From assembly GCA_024752435.1 (NCBI GenBank), contig CP103030.1, positions 1,178,001-1,242,000 of the forward strand: a stretch of 64,000 nt of DNA, given 5' to 3'. The position numbers and the translations under genes were made by a program. Below are positions 11,888 through 26,414 of the stretch, piece after piece. Position 1 is the stretch's first letter. Every line of letters starts with the position of its first letter. The DNA is from Allantophomopsis cytisporea (taxonomy: Eukaryota > Ascomycota > Leotiomycetes > Phacidiales > Phacidiaceae). The notes under the pieces are model-generated. The model ran no database searches. It worked only from the letters and a program-made list of their open reading frames with translations, and was not told where the DNA came from.

Positions 11888-13627
11888 ACTGGTACGTAAT
11901 AGAAAAAAAATATAATGAATGTATTTATGAAATTGTGTCTGAAGAGACGATATCAAGCATAAAGAGTGACTTGATTGCAAAAAAAGAGGAAAGAGAGCGC
12001 TGAACTTCTTACCATATGGCGGCGCCATCTGATATATGGTGGAATCTAACACAGCCATCGATAGCTCAAGGCGTTGACCACAGAAGCCAAGGGCGTCCAG
12101 CCAATATGAGTTCATTCCAGCAGCAGCACTGCTGGAGAGAGTGCCTAGTTAGGTAAGTGATAGGTATTTAGTGACCGGAAGAAAGCACGGCGTTTGGGCA
12201 TGAGGCTTGAGACGGCTTCCCCGCTAATACACTGCAGGGCGGGACTGGAAAACTTGGTACGTGCGGCTCATGGAATAGTCTGGAGAAAAGCTGCACTGCG
12301 CGCGAGACAGGCTGAACATGAGAGCTTACTTGTGATGCGTCTGTTATATATTGTACATCCGTGGTTATTTCTTACCTTTGCGAAGTAGTATTCAGCTGTT
12401 CTCCCATAACCAATTCATGACGGCCATGATTAACGTAATGCAAGTCTGCGATCATCTGAATTGTTTGGATGTGGAGATTTCCAAAAATCAGGCGCCTGTG
12501 CCTCTTTGCAAAACCTTTAGAAAGACAAAAGCACAGTCTGTAAGTAACAGCTTTCCATCGGACCTCGCGAAACATGATGGATAATTGGTTCGTATCGAGA
12601 GAGCTGGTTGGCTAGCTGGCTACCGACAATGTCAAAGAGTTGCCGCTTCGACGATTTGGTTTAGAGGTTGGTAGAATTGGATGATAATCAAAGTGATGGC
12701 TGTGAGTGGGACAGCTGAGAAGACGAAAGAAGCATAACTAAGAAGTTAAACCGGCCCGGGCGTCGATTGCAAGCAACCCCAAGAGCTCAAAAGTGGATCC
12801 AACGGAGTCGAAAAGGGCTGATGAGTCACGTGAGCTGCTATTTAGAGCTGCACTTTCCAAGCTATTTCTCTGAGGCTGAGCGACACACGGGATTGTCATT
12901 AAGCTATAAATCGGCCAATTTCCGAACGACGTCTAGAAAGTCCCCTATATGGCTGAAGAGTAAATTAGTATGTGGGCAGGTAAACAGTCTCCATTACGGA
13001 TGGGTGGAGATAAAGGTGTAGATAAGCTAGTATCAAGCATAGTTGTATAATCAGCCGCAATCGTTGAATGCACAACGCATCTGGGACTTATCGCCTTGTC
13101 ATACATGTGATCATTAGGTAGCCTAGAGCATAACGTTCCGAATACATAGTCGTCTCCATCAACAGCTTGTGTACTGCTTGTACAGCTACACGATGTGGGG
13201 TTGACGGTAGCGGTAGCAGTAGCAGTGGCTGGCGTACCGTCTTGCTCAAGCCTGCATAGAGAACGCTCTACAGTCTGAACTTCGCGATACCCTCCATTCT
13301 TCTTGATAATTGCTCCTAATGACACTGTAAACGGTTGATTTAAAGCATAGATTTCGCTACTGTCCAAGCTAAGAAAATGAAATCCAACCACGATTTCTAG
13401 TCCTAGCAGCCTTTTTGAAAGTGACGGTGTATAGACTACAGAGGAAGAGATGCAAAAACAAGAAACAAGAGACGAGAAGTCTTAATGAATCATTAGTCAA
13501 CACCGACGAAGCAAAAGCAAGATGATGCTGTCACTTGGACTCACACAAAGCCATTCATAAAGGGTTAAAGAGCAAATCTAAATCTGTACTCAATATTTCA
13601 ACACAGTAAGTACTTGTCATAACCAAT
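11888..13627. other. intergenic region upstream of GH16
   Basis: It contains the GH16 promoter and the 3' flank of the oxidoreductase. A minus-strand open frame at 12945-13391 has a Thr/Ala repeat and several Cys but no ATG at its start and no splice partners that I can see. No RNA gene or mobile element is evident. Confidence 0.5.
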
Positions 13628-15232
<1,605 letters not shown>

Positions 15233-16139
15233 TGTCAATCACAACTCCAGAGTTTCAGCTGTTGATACTGAGGACTGGATTTTCAGAGAATTAGAAAGGT
15301 TGTTTAATGCTATGAGCGATTGAAGTAGGATTGCCTTTCATGCGGGGTTCATATGCGTATTTTCTGATGTTGCTCGATTACAAAAGTTCACTGGATGTGC
15401 CGAGGTACGTTGGGATCTGGGGGGATATGTAAGTTGTAATCCTGAATGCCTAAGGCAAGCAGTGAGGGTTGATTCTTTAAGTACAGGGGTGAGAGATCCT
15501 ATTTGTCTTAATTACATATCTATATAATACTGATTCTATAAGAGACTAAAGTGGGATTGTCTTTCATACGGGGTTCATATACGTTTCTTCTAATTTATTG
15601 CTCGATTACAAAAGTTTGCTGGATACCTATGCCGAGGTACGTGGGTGTCTTGGGGGATGTGTAGGTACCTAGGTAGGTAAGTCGTAATTTGTAATGCCTG
15701 AGGCGAGCAGTGGGGGTTGATTTCTTTAAGTGCAGGGGTAAGATTTCCTATTTGTCTGAATTGCATATGTACTCTATTGACAGTGTCAAAATGCAATGAA
15801 GATTAGTGTTCGCGGATTAGGATAACTTGGAGAAGTTTCAAGATTTATTAAATCAAATGCTTGGAAATGTATTTTGTCATATTGGTTGCATGTGTGCAAA
15901 TATTCACTATGTTGAAGCCTTGAAAGTCAAATGGTAAGGTATGCTTCCTCGTATGATACCAATATGCTCAAGCAGAGCACTATCCAAGGAATGAGAAGAA
16001 AATCGCTCGGGGTATATCCTAAAACGCCATTTTTGTTCCTCTATACCCATTTCTGGCGCCACTTCCTCATGTAAGTCATAAATGCAAGCCAAAGCAAGGC
16101 TTTCTTTTCCAAAACAAGATCAGGCCCATGCCTCATGGC
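15233..16139. other. intergenic region containing a diverged tandem duplication
   Basis: Holds the oxidoreductase promoter and two copies of a roughly 200-bp sequence, described separately. No gene seen. Confidence 0.6.
15323..15769. repeat. two-copy diverged tandem duplication
   Basis: Copy 1 is about 15323-15519 and copy 2 about 15549-15769. Both run through the same ordered landmarks: CTTTCATRCGGGGTTCATAT, GCTCGATTACAAAAGTT, GCCGAGGTACGT, GTTGATT-CTTTAAGT, CAGGGGT and CCTATTTGTCT. Copy 2 carries an insertion around a short GTACCTAGGTAGGTA stretch. Many differences are C/T or G/A transitions. No ORF spans it. Confidence 0.85.
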
Positions 16140-17072
16140 TCATGCCTCACCATCAATATCCATAACCTCTGCTGCATCACCTGCCGCCTCCAAAGATCCA
16201 CTCCCTTCGGTCGTTTCCTCGAGAATTGCTGCGGGTATATCTTCAGGGCTCACACTCATCCTATCGCCAACCTTCCTCCGTATTCTCCTGCCGCTCACGT
16301 CATTACCACTCACTTCCATGGCATCTTCTCTCCGTACGTCCTTATCCTCCTCATCTGTTTCGCTCCCAAGACTTTCCGTGATTCCTCGCTTCAAGCTGGT
16401 CGAACTCCATCGTTTTCTCCTTTCACTCTTTCCCTTATTCTTGTGATGTATGAACGCACTTGTAGCATCCATCGCCTCTCCATCTTCCCCATTATCAAAT
16501 GGTGGCGCGCTACAATCCAAATTCCGGAATTGGGTCACCATCGTCGGATCTATCTGAGACGGGATTTCGGAGGCCCGGCGCTGAGCATGAGAGTATATCC
16601 ACTCCGCATCCTCAAAGGCATCTGGTCGTCTGGCTTCGATTGGCTCCGTATCGGAGTCGGCCTCGATGTCACTTGATCGCAACTCCTCAATCTCAAAATC
16701 GCTATTATCCTCCTCGTCATCCACCTCCTCAAGCTTCATATCAGCATCCACTTCTTCAATGTCTATGATGTTCTCAGCATCAACATCCGAGGGAGTCAGC
16801 GATCGCGGTTCCGGACCACTCGAATCGGAGTCCAATGTTGAAGATTTTGGAGATAATTCGGCGAGGCCTGCTTGTCGATTGAAATTGAACCTGGTTGTGT
16901 TTCCAACGCGATTCAATTCGCCAGTCGACGAAGATGCCGAGTCGGGGAAGTGAGGTAAGCCATGCCAGCGTTTTCGCGGGTGGTGTTCGGAGAAGATAGT
17001 GGCGAGCGGACTCTCTGGCGGCGAAGTAGGACCGATGGGATGGGGTGAAGCTGAAGTAGCTGCTGCTTGCAT
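16140..17072 (-). CDS. uncharacterised acidic, disordered protein
   Basis: A single open exon of 310 residues from ATG at 17072 to TGA at 16140. I do not recognise it. The N-terminal 60 residues are Pro/Ser-rich with a short conserved-looking patch (PRKRWHGLPHFPDS); residues about 75-150 are strongly acidic (for example EEVDDEEDNSDFEIEE); a basic KGKSERRKRW stretch at about 215-224 could be a nuclear signal; and the C-terminus is acidic again. No folded domain is evident. It is divergently arranged with Spc34, 785 bases away. The clean 933-base frame with biased composition supports a real gene; nuclear location is only an inference. Confidence 0.65.
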   Translation of the reverse strand: MQAAATSASPHPIGPTSPPESPLATIFSEHHPRKRWHGLPHFPDSASSSTGELNRVGNTTRFNFNRQAGLAELSPKSSTLDSDSSGPEPRSLTPSDVDAENIIDIEEVDADMKLEEVDDEEDNSDFEIEELRSSDIEADSDTEPIEARRPDAFEDAEWIYSHAQRRASEIPSQIDPTMVTQFRNLDCSAPPFDNGEDGEAMDATSAFIHHKNKGKSERRKRWSSTSLKRGITESLGSETDEEDKDVRREDAMEVSGNDVSGRRIRRKVGDRMSVSPEDIPAAILEETTEGSGSLEAAGDAAEVMDIDGEA

Positions 17073-17857
17073 GATCGCTCCTCGCCTGACCTAATCAATG
17101 GCCTGGCCAGGTTAAGATATTTACTGTAGTCGCTGCTTCGTCGATGTTTTGCGCTGCGACGCGGGATTGAATAATTATTGCAATGTGGGGTATAATAGTG
17201 GGGGTATGATGCAAGCGTTCAGGGTCCTTCGGACCGCTTGGATTTCCGGAATGAGGTATTCTGTCGGAACTGCAACTTGATGTGGATCATGATACTGTAG
17301 TTCAAGAAAGGGAGAAATCGGATGTATGCGATTGGGGTCTTTTTGTAAGAGATATAAGTGAATGATTATTGGATGAGGCTCATCTTAGGGTCCGTACACC
17401 CCTTCTGACGTGTACAATGATGTCCGTAGGTTAAGGTTAGGTGAGGTAAGGTAGACTTGCGGCCCGACATGCTGCTGCTGGATGGCTAAATCATGATGCT
17501 CCTCGCCTGACAGCCTTATTCCTTTGAATGGATGTTGCAGGCCGTATCTTGAGATGTCAGGTCTGATCTGCATTTGAATTCTGCCGATTCGTCGCTGGTT
17601 GCATATGATATTGCTGATTGACTCTTGAAAGACTATTTATGGAAGGAAAAAATGTTTGGAGCCTGCATTGAGAACGGGAGCACGAGATTACTATAGTTGT
17701 GGCCTTTCTCGCAAGGCAAACATATCTGTTCGCAGATACTGTAGCAATCGCGAAGTCGCGTCACGAAAGGAAAGTAAATAAAACAATCTCAACTAAGATC
17801 AGAATTTGGAAACAACTAAAGCCACCTGTAATTCTCCTCACCAGGGAAGTTTCCAAA
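17073..17857. other. divergent promoter region
   Basis: Shared upstream region of the acidic protein (minus) and Spc34 (plus). No further feature recognised. Confidence 0.5.
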
Positions 17858-18601
17858 ATGTCACTTCTATCTTCTCATCTCGAATCAATATCGTATTCTG
17901 CACAATCAATTCAAACTCTCCCGTAAGCGCCCATTCATCGTCAAGACCTTACTCCCACTGACAAGACCAGTTTTCCACCTCCCAAGATATTCACAAATGC
18001 ACTCCTCGCACCGCACGATATCACCGCCTTGATCCGCGATACCGAACCCCATGAGCGAGCCCTATTCTCCGTCCCCCCACCACCACCTCCACCCACATCC
18101 CAAGCACCTCCCAAACCCAACCGCCGCCAAACAGTCTTCAACGTCGCTAGCGGCGAAGTCACAGCAGGCAACCAGAGCGCTACTCGAGCGCCTCGACGAA
18201 ATACTGCAGTAGCAGCTGTTCTTGGTGGAGAACTACACAATGTGATCCGGAAACGAGATGGTAAGGAGGTGGATGTTGAGGTATTACTACACGGTGCCGA
18301 GAAACTCGGTGATGTGTTCCCTGTGGAAGGGGCCAGAGAGCGAATTGCAAACCTGCGAAAACGATATGCAACTGTGAGCGAAAATTTGGAGATTCTGGAG
18401 GACGAGGTCAATAGACAGACAAGGGAGTTGGAGAGGATGAATGGAAGAGGAATGGAAGATGAGGTTGTTGAAGAGGTGGAGGTTACTGAAGAGGATTTGA
18501 GGAGGGAAGAGGAGGAGATTAGGGAACTAGAGAGGAGAAAGAGGGAATTGGAGGAGAGGGTTAGTGGTATGGAGAGGGATTTGGGAGGGTTACTTCGATG
18601 A
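17858..18601 (+). CDS. spc34: DASH complex subunit Spc34
   Basis: Model: exons 17858-17922 and 17971-18601, 231 residues. The protein starts MSLLSSHLESISYSAQSIQTL, continues into FPPPKIFTNALLAPHDITALIRDTEPHERALF, then a Pro-rich loop, and finishes with a long charged coiled coil (about residues 145-230). This order and the conserved PKIFTNALL...DITALIRDTE block fit fungal Spc34, a subunit of the ten-protein DASH/Dam1 ring that couples kinetochores to microtubule plus ends. The 48-nt intron joins the PKIF block in frame using the second of two adjacent AG acceptors. It is a core mitotic gene and marks the left border of the polyketide cluster. Confidence 0.9.
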
Positions 18602-19172
18602 GACATTCGTATGCGGGATAGTCATGATTTATGATGGCTTATATTGGCGTTGGTGGCATGGATATATCCATTTAATGAACGCTGGACCATTATTGGTACT
18701 CGGACTGAGTTTTACCTTGACAGTTTCATGCGGTGTGTTGTTTATTGGAATTGATCCTCTGGGCCTTTAGAACTGTTACAGGCACCATTAATATGTGAGC
18801 TATTTTCCACAGCAAGCAGATATTACTTCAACGCAAGATATCTGAGAACGGCTTATTAATTAGTGAGATACATGTAGCACCCTATGGATGCCAGATATAA
18901 CCAAGGCTACAAAGCAACGAAAGTAATAACCCCTCCCAATTTAGCTACAGATAGAAGCCACCAAGTTGTACATAGGTAAGAGACATTATCGAACATAAGA
19001 CAATAGAAATTTGAATCATCAACGAACACCTGCAGATTAGGAGAGATAAACAGCACAGCCACCCTAAAAGAGAACGAATCGAAGAAAACCGAAGACCAAA
19101 CTCCCATTGCTCCGAACTGCCAACTGCCAACTTCCAAAAAATCGACCCAAAACTACAAACTATAAAGATTCA
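18602..19172. other. intergenic region between convergent Spc34 and PKS1
   Basis: Only 3' flanks are expected here. Nothing else is recognised. Confidence 0.55.
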
Positions 19173-22100
19173 TCACTCTTTGCTTGCGCTGGTATGTGAG
19201 CACAGCTTGGACTTCGTAACAATGGTTGCCGCCAGAGCAGTGATACTTGAACTGGTCAAGAGTTCCAACACCTGCAAGTTAGCCTCCAGCTCTCGGATGA
19301 TCCAATTGCGAATCTCAATTGCAACGAGCGAATCAAGTCCATACTTGATAATTGGCGCAGCAACGTCAATATCTTCTCTTGGAACCATCAACACGGCAGA
19401 AACCTTTTTCAAAAGTCCCTCAATGACAATTTCCGCTGATTCTTCAAATGACGGAGCAGCCTTGAGAGCACTGCCGAGAGAAACGCTCACAGCAACAGCT
19501 GGTGTTATTTGAGTTGCACGAGCAGCCGCAAGGAGGTGGACGAATCTTCTGTCAGAGACCCAAAATAGCTTCTCTACTTCTTCAGGCGCGATCTTCAAGC
19601 CTGTGCTTGTGTGACCGTTGCATGTGGAGTTCAAAATTCCACGGATACCTGCTGATAGTAGGGCCAAGACCTCTTTCTCATTGATAGTCTCGCTGCCCAT
19701 ATTCTCCGTCACCTCAGCTTTCCGAGTTTCGTTCTCGGCAAGATATCCCACGTCGCTGACGGCCGTCAGGCCAATACTCGAAGATGGAAGACCTTGTGCG
19801 TTGCGATATTGACAGAATGCATCCAGAAATACGTTCGCGGCAGCATAAGCGGCTTGTCCACGATTTCCGACTACACCAGCAACTGATGACAGAGCGACAA
19901 AGAAGTCGAGCTGAGTAGACGAAAGGGCATTATGGAAGTTCCAGGCTCCTGCTACCTTCGGCTTTACCACTTCGTCCCATTGCTCGTAGTTCATCTTTTC
20001 GAAAAGAGTATCATGGAGAACCATAGCACCATGGATGACTCCACGAATGGGTGGAAGCTCACTGCAGCCCAAGTGAATGAGTGAATGTACTTCGGCTTCG
20101 TTTGCGACATTGCATGCTCGCACAACAATCTTGGCCTCTGAGAGAGCAGCTTCCTTGATCAAGTCTGCAACCTTGCCACGAGCCGAGCCCGTGCGAGAAA
20201 CAAGTACAAGGTTTCGCGCCCCCTTGGATATCATCCATCTAGCAATGCTACGTCCAAGGCCCCCAGTGCCACCAATCAAGACATAAGTTGCATTGGCGTG
20301 GAGGAGATTGTTGGGAGTTTTGGCTGGTACAGCATGAACTTGGTCAGTTTCGCCAGGTACGATGACCATCTTTCCCATGACTTTTCCACCTTGTAACGCA
20401 CGGAAGGCTGTCTCAACCTCTGAAATTGGAAGTATTGTGATCGGGCTGATGGGTTTGATAACTTGTTGATCCATCAATGAGAAAACATCGCTCAACAAAC
20501 GCTTCATAATATGTGGACGTTCGGCTGCAAGCACGGTCAGGTCAACAGATGCGAACATCGCATTGTGTTCGAATTTGGCCATTTCAAGTCTTGTGTTGGA
20601 CACAATATCTCGCTTGCCAATCTCAATAAACCTTCCAAAGTGGGCTAGACAATCCCAAGTCTCACGCAAAGCGTTGCCTGCGAGGGAATTGAGTACGACA
20701 TCGACACCCTCGCCATTAGTGGCCCGTTTGATGGCCTTTGCGAAAGAAACATCTCGACTGAAAAAGATATGGTCTTCTGAGATACCATACTCAGACATGA
20801 TATGCGTCTTCTTGCTAACGCTTCCCACGGTTGCAAAGATCTCGGCCCCGCACATTTTAGCAAGTTGAATGGCGGCTTGACCAACTCCACCGGCCGCTGC
20901 GTGAATTAACACACGTTCTCCACTACGCAAGTGAGCGAGATCAAAGAGACTGTAGTAAGCTGTGCAAAAGATGACTGGGACGGTTGAGGCTTTCACCAAA
21001 TCCATGTTTTCGGAGATTTTCTGAACGCTTGTTCCTGTGTGACCGTTAGTAAGAGGAGTAGAAAGAATCCTATATATGGTCTGTTAAGCTTATAAGGATA
21101 TAGTTGGGCAATGATTTGCAAAGAACAATCTCATGAGATGAAATTCTCATCAATAGACCAACAATTGGGTAAACTTGACATCCTAAGATTATTGCAAGAT
21201 ACCGTTGGATACCACGCATCTCCGAAGAGCAATAGTTTTAGTCATATTTGACTATAGCTAGAGCCAAGCAAGGGCTGTCCATAGGAGGTAGGGAAAACAA
21301 CATACCAAGACATCGAGTGTAGCTTGAATAAGCACCTTCACTCATAGCAGCGACACGATCTCCAATCTTGAGACCTTCAACATTCTTACCTACACCACTG
21401 ATGATGCCGGCGCATTCAACACCTAGGTAAGGACTTGAAAGTTGTCCCATAGCAATCATGATATCTTTGAAGTTCATGCTTGTGGATTCAACTTTAATTT
21501 CGACCTCATAGTCATGCAATTGAGTGCCGACGGTGTGATCATCAACGAAGTGGAGAGTATCAAGAGCACCAGCTGGAGAGAAGTTAGCGAAATCAACTTC
21601 GGAGAACAATGTCCCTTGAGTCGACTGACGTGTTTCAACTGCTATCTTTAATGGTCTGCCAGGCTGAGTAAATGGTTGGAGATCGGGTGGCGCGTTCTCA
21701 GTTTCCTGATAAACAAATTTGTTTGTTTCCTGGTCCTCAATTTCTCTAGGAACCCACAAGTTTCCTTCGCGCTCATTGAACTCAAATTCGCAATCCTCTA
21801 GCGACTTATCCTCTAAGAACGTGACGCCGAAAATCTGAATTATAGCATCGGTGACAGTTGCATTCGACACCTGATGGCTCAGATCTACGGTAGCAAATTT
21901 GAATAGTGTCTCGCAACGTATACTGCGCGCCATACCAACTACCATATTTGCGTTGGGGTTGGTAGAATCTTTATAAGCACCAGAAACGGCCCATAGAACA
22001 CCCTCTGCGCTTGTAACGATGTCTTGGAGAATGCCGAATTGTTTCCTATCCATTGTAGCAAGCAGCGGTGTGGCAAGCTCTGAGAGCACAATACAAATTT

Positions 22101-25100
22101 TGCCAGCGGGATCAAGTCCTGACAAGGTGACAACTTCTGGGACTGTTGTAGTGTGAGCATGGAGAGCCTTGGCAACCATCCGACCCAAGTCCATCTGGCT
22201 AGGTTCACAAACAATAGCCACTCCCGATTCAGTGCGTATTGGAGCCACCTCTTTCGTGCTATCTCCATTGGTGTGGCTCTGCTCATCAATCTGCTGTTCT
22301 TTGATAAGGGGTTCCCATGAGAGCTTATAGCAGAGCTCTCTGGCTCCCTCTTCATTTGCGTCGCTGCATCCATCACAAAGGGGTGTCATGAGTAGTCCGT
22401 CTATAGTTATGACTACTTCTTTGCTATTGTCTGTGGCGAAGATATCGAATTTCGTAGCTTTGGGGTTCTTTGGTGTGGGAGAGCCACTGCTCCAGGCCTT
22501 TAATCGATCACCAGCCTCCGTTGTAATTCCAAGGTTCAGAGACATACTCTGAACAAAAGATGGCATATACAGAGTATTAAGACCTCCAACACCAGCACCA
22601 AACACAGGCCAAACGATTTGAATGAACTGATCTAAGAAAGCTGGATGTATAATGTGTGGCGTCTCGAATTGCAGAGGCATATTTGCGGCAGTGTCTGGAA
22701 TAATGATGTCGGCGACAGCATGATGATCGTTGCGGCGGCAATTATCCATGCTCTGAAAGGTAGAACCATACTCAACACCTTTGGCCTCGAGCTCTTCGTA
22801 GAGCTTCGTTGCATTCACCGGGGTCTTAGCAAGGCTTTCAATCAGAGCCGATCGCTGTAGGAACGTAGCTTTTGAAGCCTGCAGCTGTTCTTTGCCATCA
22901 ACTGCATTGATATTCCCGCCGTTGACAGCCGCAATAAGTCCACGGCAGTGCTCAGTCCAGCCCCGGTCTTTGGCCCAAGAGAAGACTCTGAACTCATCCC
23001 AGTAATCAGATGATGTACGGGTTCCTTCAGTGTATGGGCGAAGGGTGATGTTTGTCTCAACTTCTATATCTTCCGAAACAATTAGAGGACGGGAAACCGT
23101 GATTTCTCTCAACTCGAATTTATCATAAGTAACACCTCGAGTGTTGGCAAGGTCTGATGCAGCCTCAATGGCCTGAACCATATAGCTCGCCATGGGATAA
23201 ACAGTCATACCCTGCATCTTGTGGTGTCTCAACCATGGCATATCATCGACTCGTAAGATATTGCGCCAAGTAGGTTCCAAATCATTTGAGTACATGGCAA
23301 CTGAGCCGAGAAGATCTCGGCGAGGAGACTCACGATGGCAGTGCTTTAAACTCAGGCGGGAGTCATGCCAGTACTTAACGCTATGATTCCAAGTATAACA
23401 AGGAATATCAGTAAGGAGGGCTGGTGGTTTAGCACTTGATCCTGGGAGAATGACTCCTGGAAAATTGATTTCTTGGAAATCAAGGATAGCACCTTTAGAG
23501 AACAAAGTGGCAGCGACGTCTATAACAGTCTCGACTGAATCCCTTTTGCGAACAAGGACGGATTTGTATTGAGTTTTCAGCGCATTACCTCCAATGCTTT
23601 TCAAAATCTGCTTGACAGGACCCTCCAGTGCAGCGTGAGGACCAATCTCTAGTAGGATATCAACTTTAAAGTTCGAGTCTACTTGAGAACCGCACATCGC
23701 AGTTAGACCCTGAGAAAATCCAACTGGCCGCGTCAAATTTTCAACCCAGTAGTCAGCAGTCAACTGATGGCTCTGGCAGATTTTACCCTGCAAAGAGCTG
23801 TAGAACTTGACATCGCTGACATCCTCTGGCTTAACCTTCTTGATATTTTGGTAGTACTTGTTGGCAACAAGCTCCATATGATGCGAATGATACGCAACAT
23901 CAACACGAAGACGTCTGTTGAATATTTGACGCTTTTCGACCAATGGTTGTAATTCATTGATGGCAGACTCATCCCCAGATATGGTAACACTCGATGGGCT
24001 GTTAATGCAGGCCACGACCGCCTTTCCTTCTCGCAGTTCAGCCAGCATCGCTTGCATTTCTTGGGGGCTGGCTCCGACGGCCATCATAGTACCCTTGAGA
24101 TCTGGGTGCTGTTTTCTCAGATCAATAACGGATTGGCCACGGAAATAAGCAATGGCCATGGCGTCTTCAAGAGTGAGGATGCCGGCCGCATAGGCGGCAC
24201 TGATTTCACCTGATGAATGACCAACAGTTGCTGATGGCTTGATATTCCAAGCTTTCAACAGATCTGTGAGGGCCAGTTGTATCGCAACACATGCGGGCTG
24301 GCTAATGTGGGCTTCTGAGATTAAGGAAGAATCCGTATCCTTAGAAAGCTCATCTATAGAATCTTAGTATGCCGTCCTTTCAGTCTAAGTTGATCAGGTA
24401 ACTCACCAATAAGGGAAAAATCTGCCCCAAGATCCAACAAATGACGATCTGCTGCTTTCATGGTCTCATAGAAAACAGGATAGGCGTCTAGAAGCTCGTA
24501 TCCCATTCTTGCATACTGTGCTCCCTGGCCTGTGAATACAAATCCGATTGTAGGTTCACTGACAGCTCTCACTGGCGTAGTATCTGCGCTGGCGAGTTTT
24601 GGAATAAGTTCCTCTGAGCTATCGGCGTTGATGGCGACCTTCCATAACAAATGCGATCGACGTTGCCCCAAAGTATATGCAAGGTTGCTTAGGAGTGAAT
24701 TTTGGAAGACTTCCGGATGTTGCTCAAGATAGATACTAAGACCATGTTTTTGCTTCTCTACAGCTTGCGTATCGTTCCCAGAAAGCACATATAACTTACG
24801 AGGGTTTTTCCTTGAAGGGTTCAATCGCTCACTGGCAGAATCTACTGCGGGTGCACGCTCAAGCACGACGTGCGCATTGGTGCCACCAAATCCAAAATTG
24901 TTGACGCTGATGTAGCGTTTGCCTCGTGGCCAAGGGCGCACAGAAGTAGGAACTTTAAGGTTCCACTCTTTGAATGGAATGGCCTCGTTTCCTTTTTCAA
25001 AATTGATGTTTGGCAGAATAAGTCCTTTTTCAAGGATCATAGCAGCCTTGATGACTGAGATGACGCCAGAGGCGCCTTCAAGATGGCCGACATTCGATTT

Positions 25101-26414
25101 TACTGAACCAATGTAGAGAGGAGTTTTAGCTGTGCGACCCTCACCGAAGACTTGATGAAGGGCCGATGCTTCGATTGGATCTCCAACTTTCGTGCCTGTA
25201 CCATGTGCCTCAACGAAACCAACGTCAGAAATGTCAAGACCAGCATTTTTATACACGGTCCGCATCAATTCGACCTGTGCGTCGCCATTGGGAACCGTGA
25301 TACCATTGGTTTTTCCATCTTGGTTAGAGCCTGATGCCCTAATGACAGCACATACGTGGTCATTGTCCTTGATAGCTTGATCCAGGGGCTTTAGTACCAC
25401 AACGCCGGCACCTTCGCCGCGACCAAATCCAGACGTTCCACGATGGTCAAACGAGTACGACGCCCCAGTTTCGTTGAAAAGCCTTCAAAAAATCAGAGTT
25501 AGTCATACCCCTAGCTCAAAAGAACAAAACGCACTTACCTTGAAGTTGACATGGTAACAAAGTAGTCAGGCAAGAAGTTCAAATGGGAGCCTCCTACAAT
25601 TGCTGAAGTTATCTCACCACTTTTCAAGCTCTGGCATGCGAGATGTAAGGCGCATAGACTGGATGAACATGCCGTATCTACTGTAAAACTTGGGCCACGA
25701 AGATCGAAGTAATAGGATAGCCGTTGAGACATGAGTGCTGGTGCACATCCAGTTGCTTGAAAATTTGGAGTAGTATCAATGTCTCTGAGATTATTGAGCT
25801 CATAATCTGGATAACTTCCACCAATGTATACACCTGGATACGGTCACTTGATTTTTCAATAGTATTTCAAGTCTAGAAAACTTACCAACATTCTTTCCAA
25901 CCAGTTTTTCCTTAGGTATACCACTGCTCTCTAAAGCCTCATAAGTGCACTCCAAAAGTATACGTTGTTGTGGGTCCATTGCAATAGCCTCTTGCTTCGT
26001 GACGTTGAAGAAGGGAGCGTCAAAAAGACCGAGATCCTCTTTGAGAAAATGCCCGCCAATTGGATTGTAACAGCCATGCTTTTCAGGGTTCGGATGATAA
26101 AAGGCTGCAGAGTTGAAACGTTCTTTCGGAATTTCTGACCAGCCACTACGAGCTCGTGAGAGAAGCTCCCAGAACTCTTGCGGCGACGTGACTTCACCCG
26201 GCAAGCGACATGACATTCCTATAATGGCAATAGGAGCATGCTCATCTTTTGTGGGTGGTAATGTACCGTTAGCTCCATTAGTCCCATTGGTACCAGTGGT
26301 GTCATCAACGCCGTTGCTACTTTTGGCGAAATTGGTGCCATTGGTAAAGTTGACACTGTTGGCAGCACTGTTCGGGATAGGTGTGAAATTCGGAGAATGT
26401 GGAGTGGGGACCAT
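19173..26414 (-). CDS. PKS1: highly reducing polyketide synthase without C-methyltransferase
   Basis: Model (minus): exons 26414-25886, 25833-25539, 25482-24407, 24353-21306 and 21034-19173, 2269 residues. Domains in order: KS with the active Cys in DTACSSSL (about residue 226) and the two His in VEAHGTGTKVGD and NVGHLEGASG; AT with GQGAQYARMG and nucleophile loop GHSSGE (about 680); DH with HKMQGMTVYP (about 1010) and LDQFIQ; ER with NFKDIMIAMGQ (about 1600) and cofactor loop HAAAGGVGQAA (about 1692); KR with GGTGGLG (about 1900) and the SSVAG..GQAAY active-site segment; ACP with YGLDSL (Ser about 2212). No SAM-binding motif lies between DH and ER, so the CMeT domain is absent; the length agrees with this. 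All residues I can check look functional. There is no terminal release domain, so a separate hydrolase or acyltransferase must free the chain. Intron 4 (21305-21035, 271 nt) is unusually long. Confidence 0.95.

Noticed and set aside
12945..13391. 148-residue minus-strand frame with a Thr/Ala repeat and several Cys
   Set aside because: It has no ATG at its start, no signal peptide and no joinable exons that I could find; too weak to call a gene.
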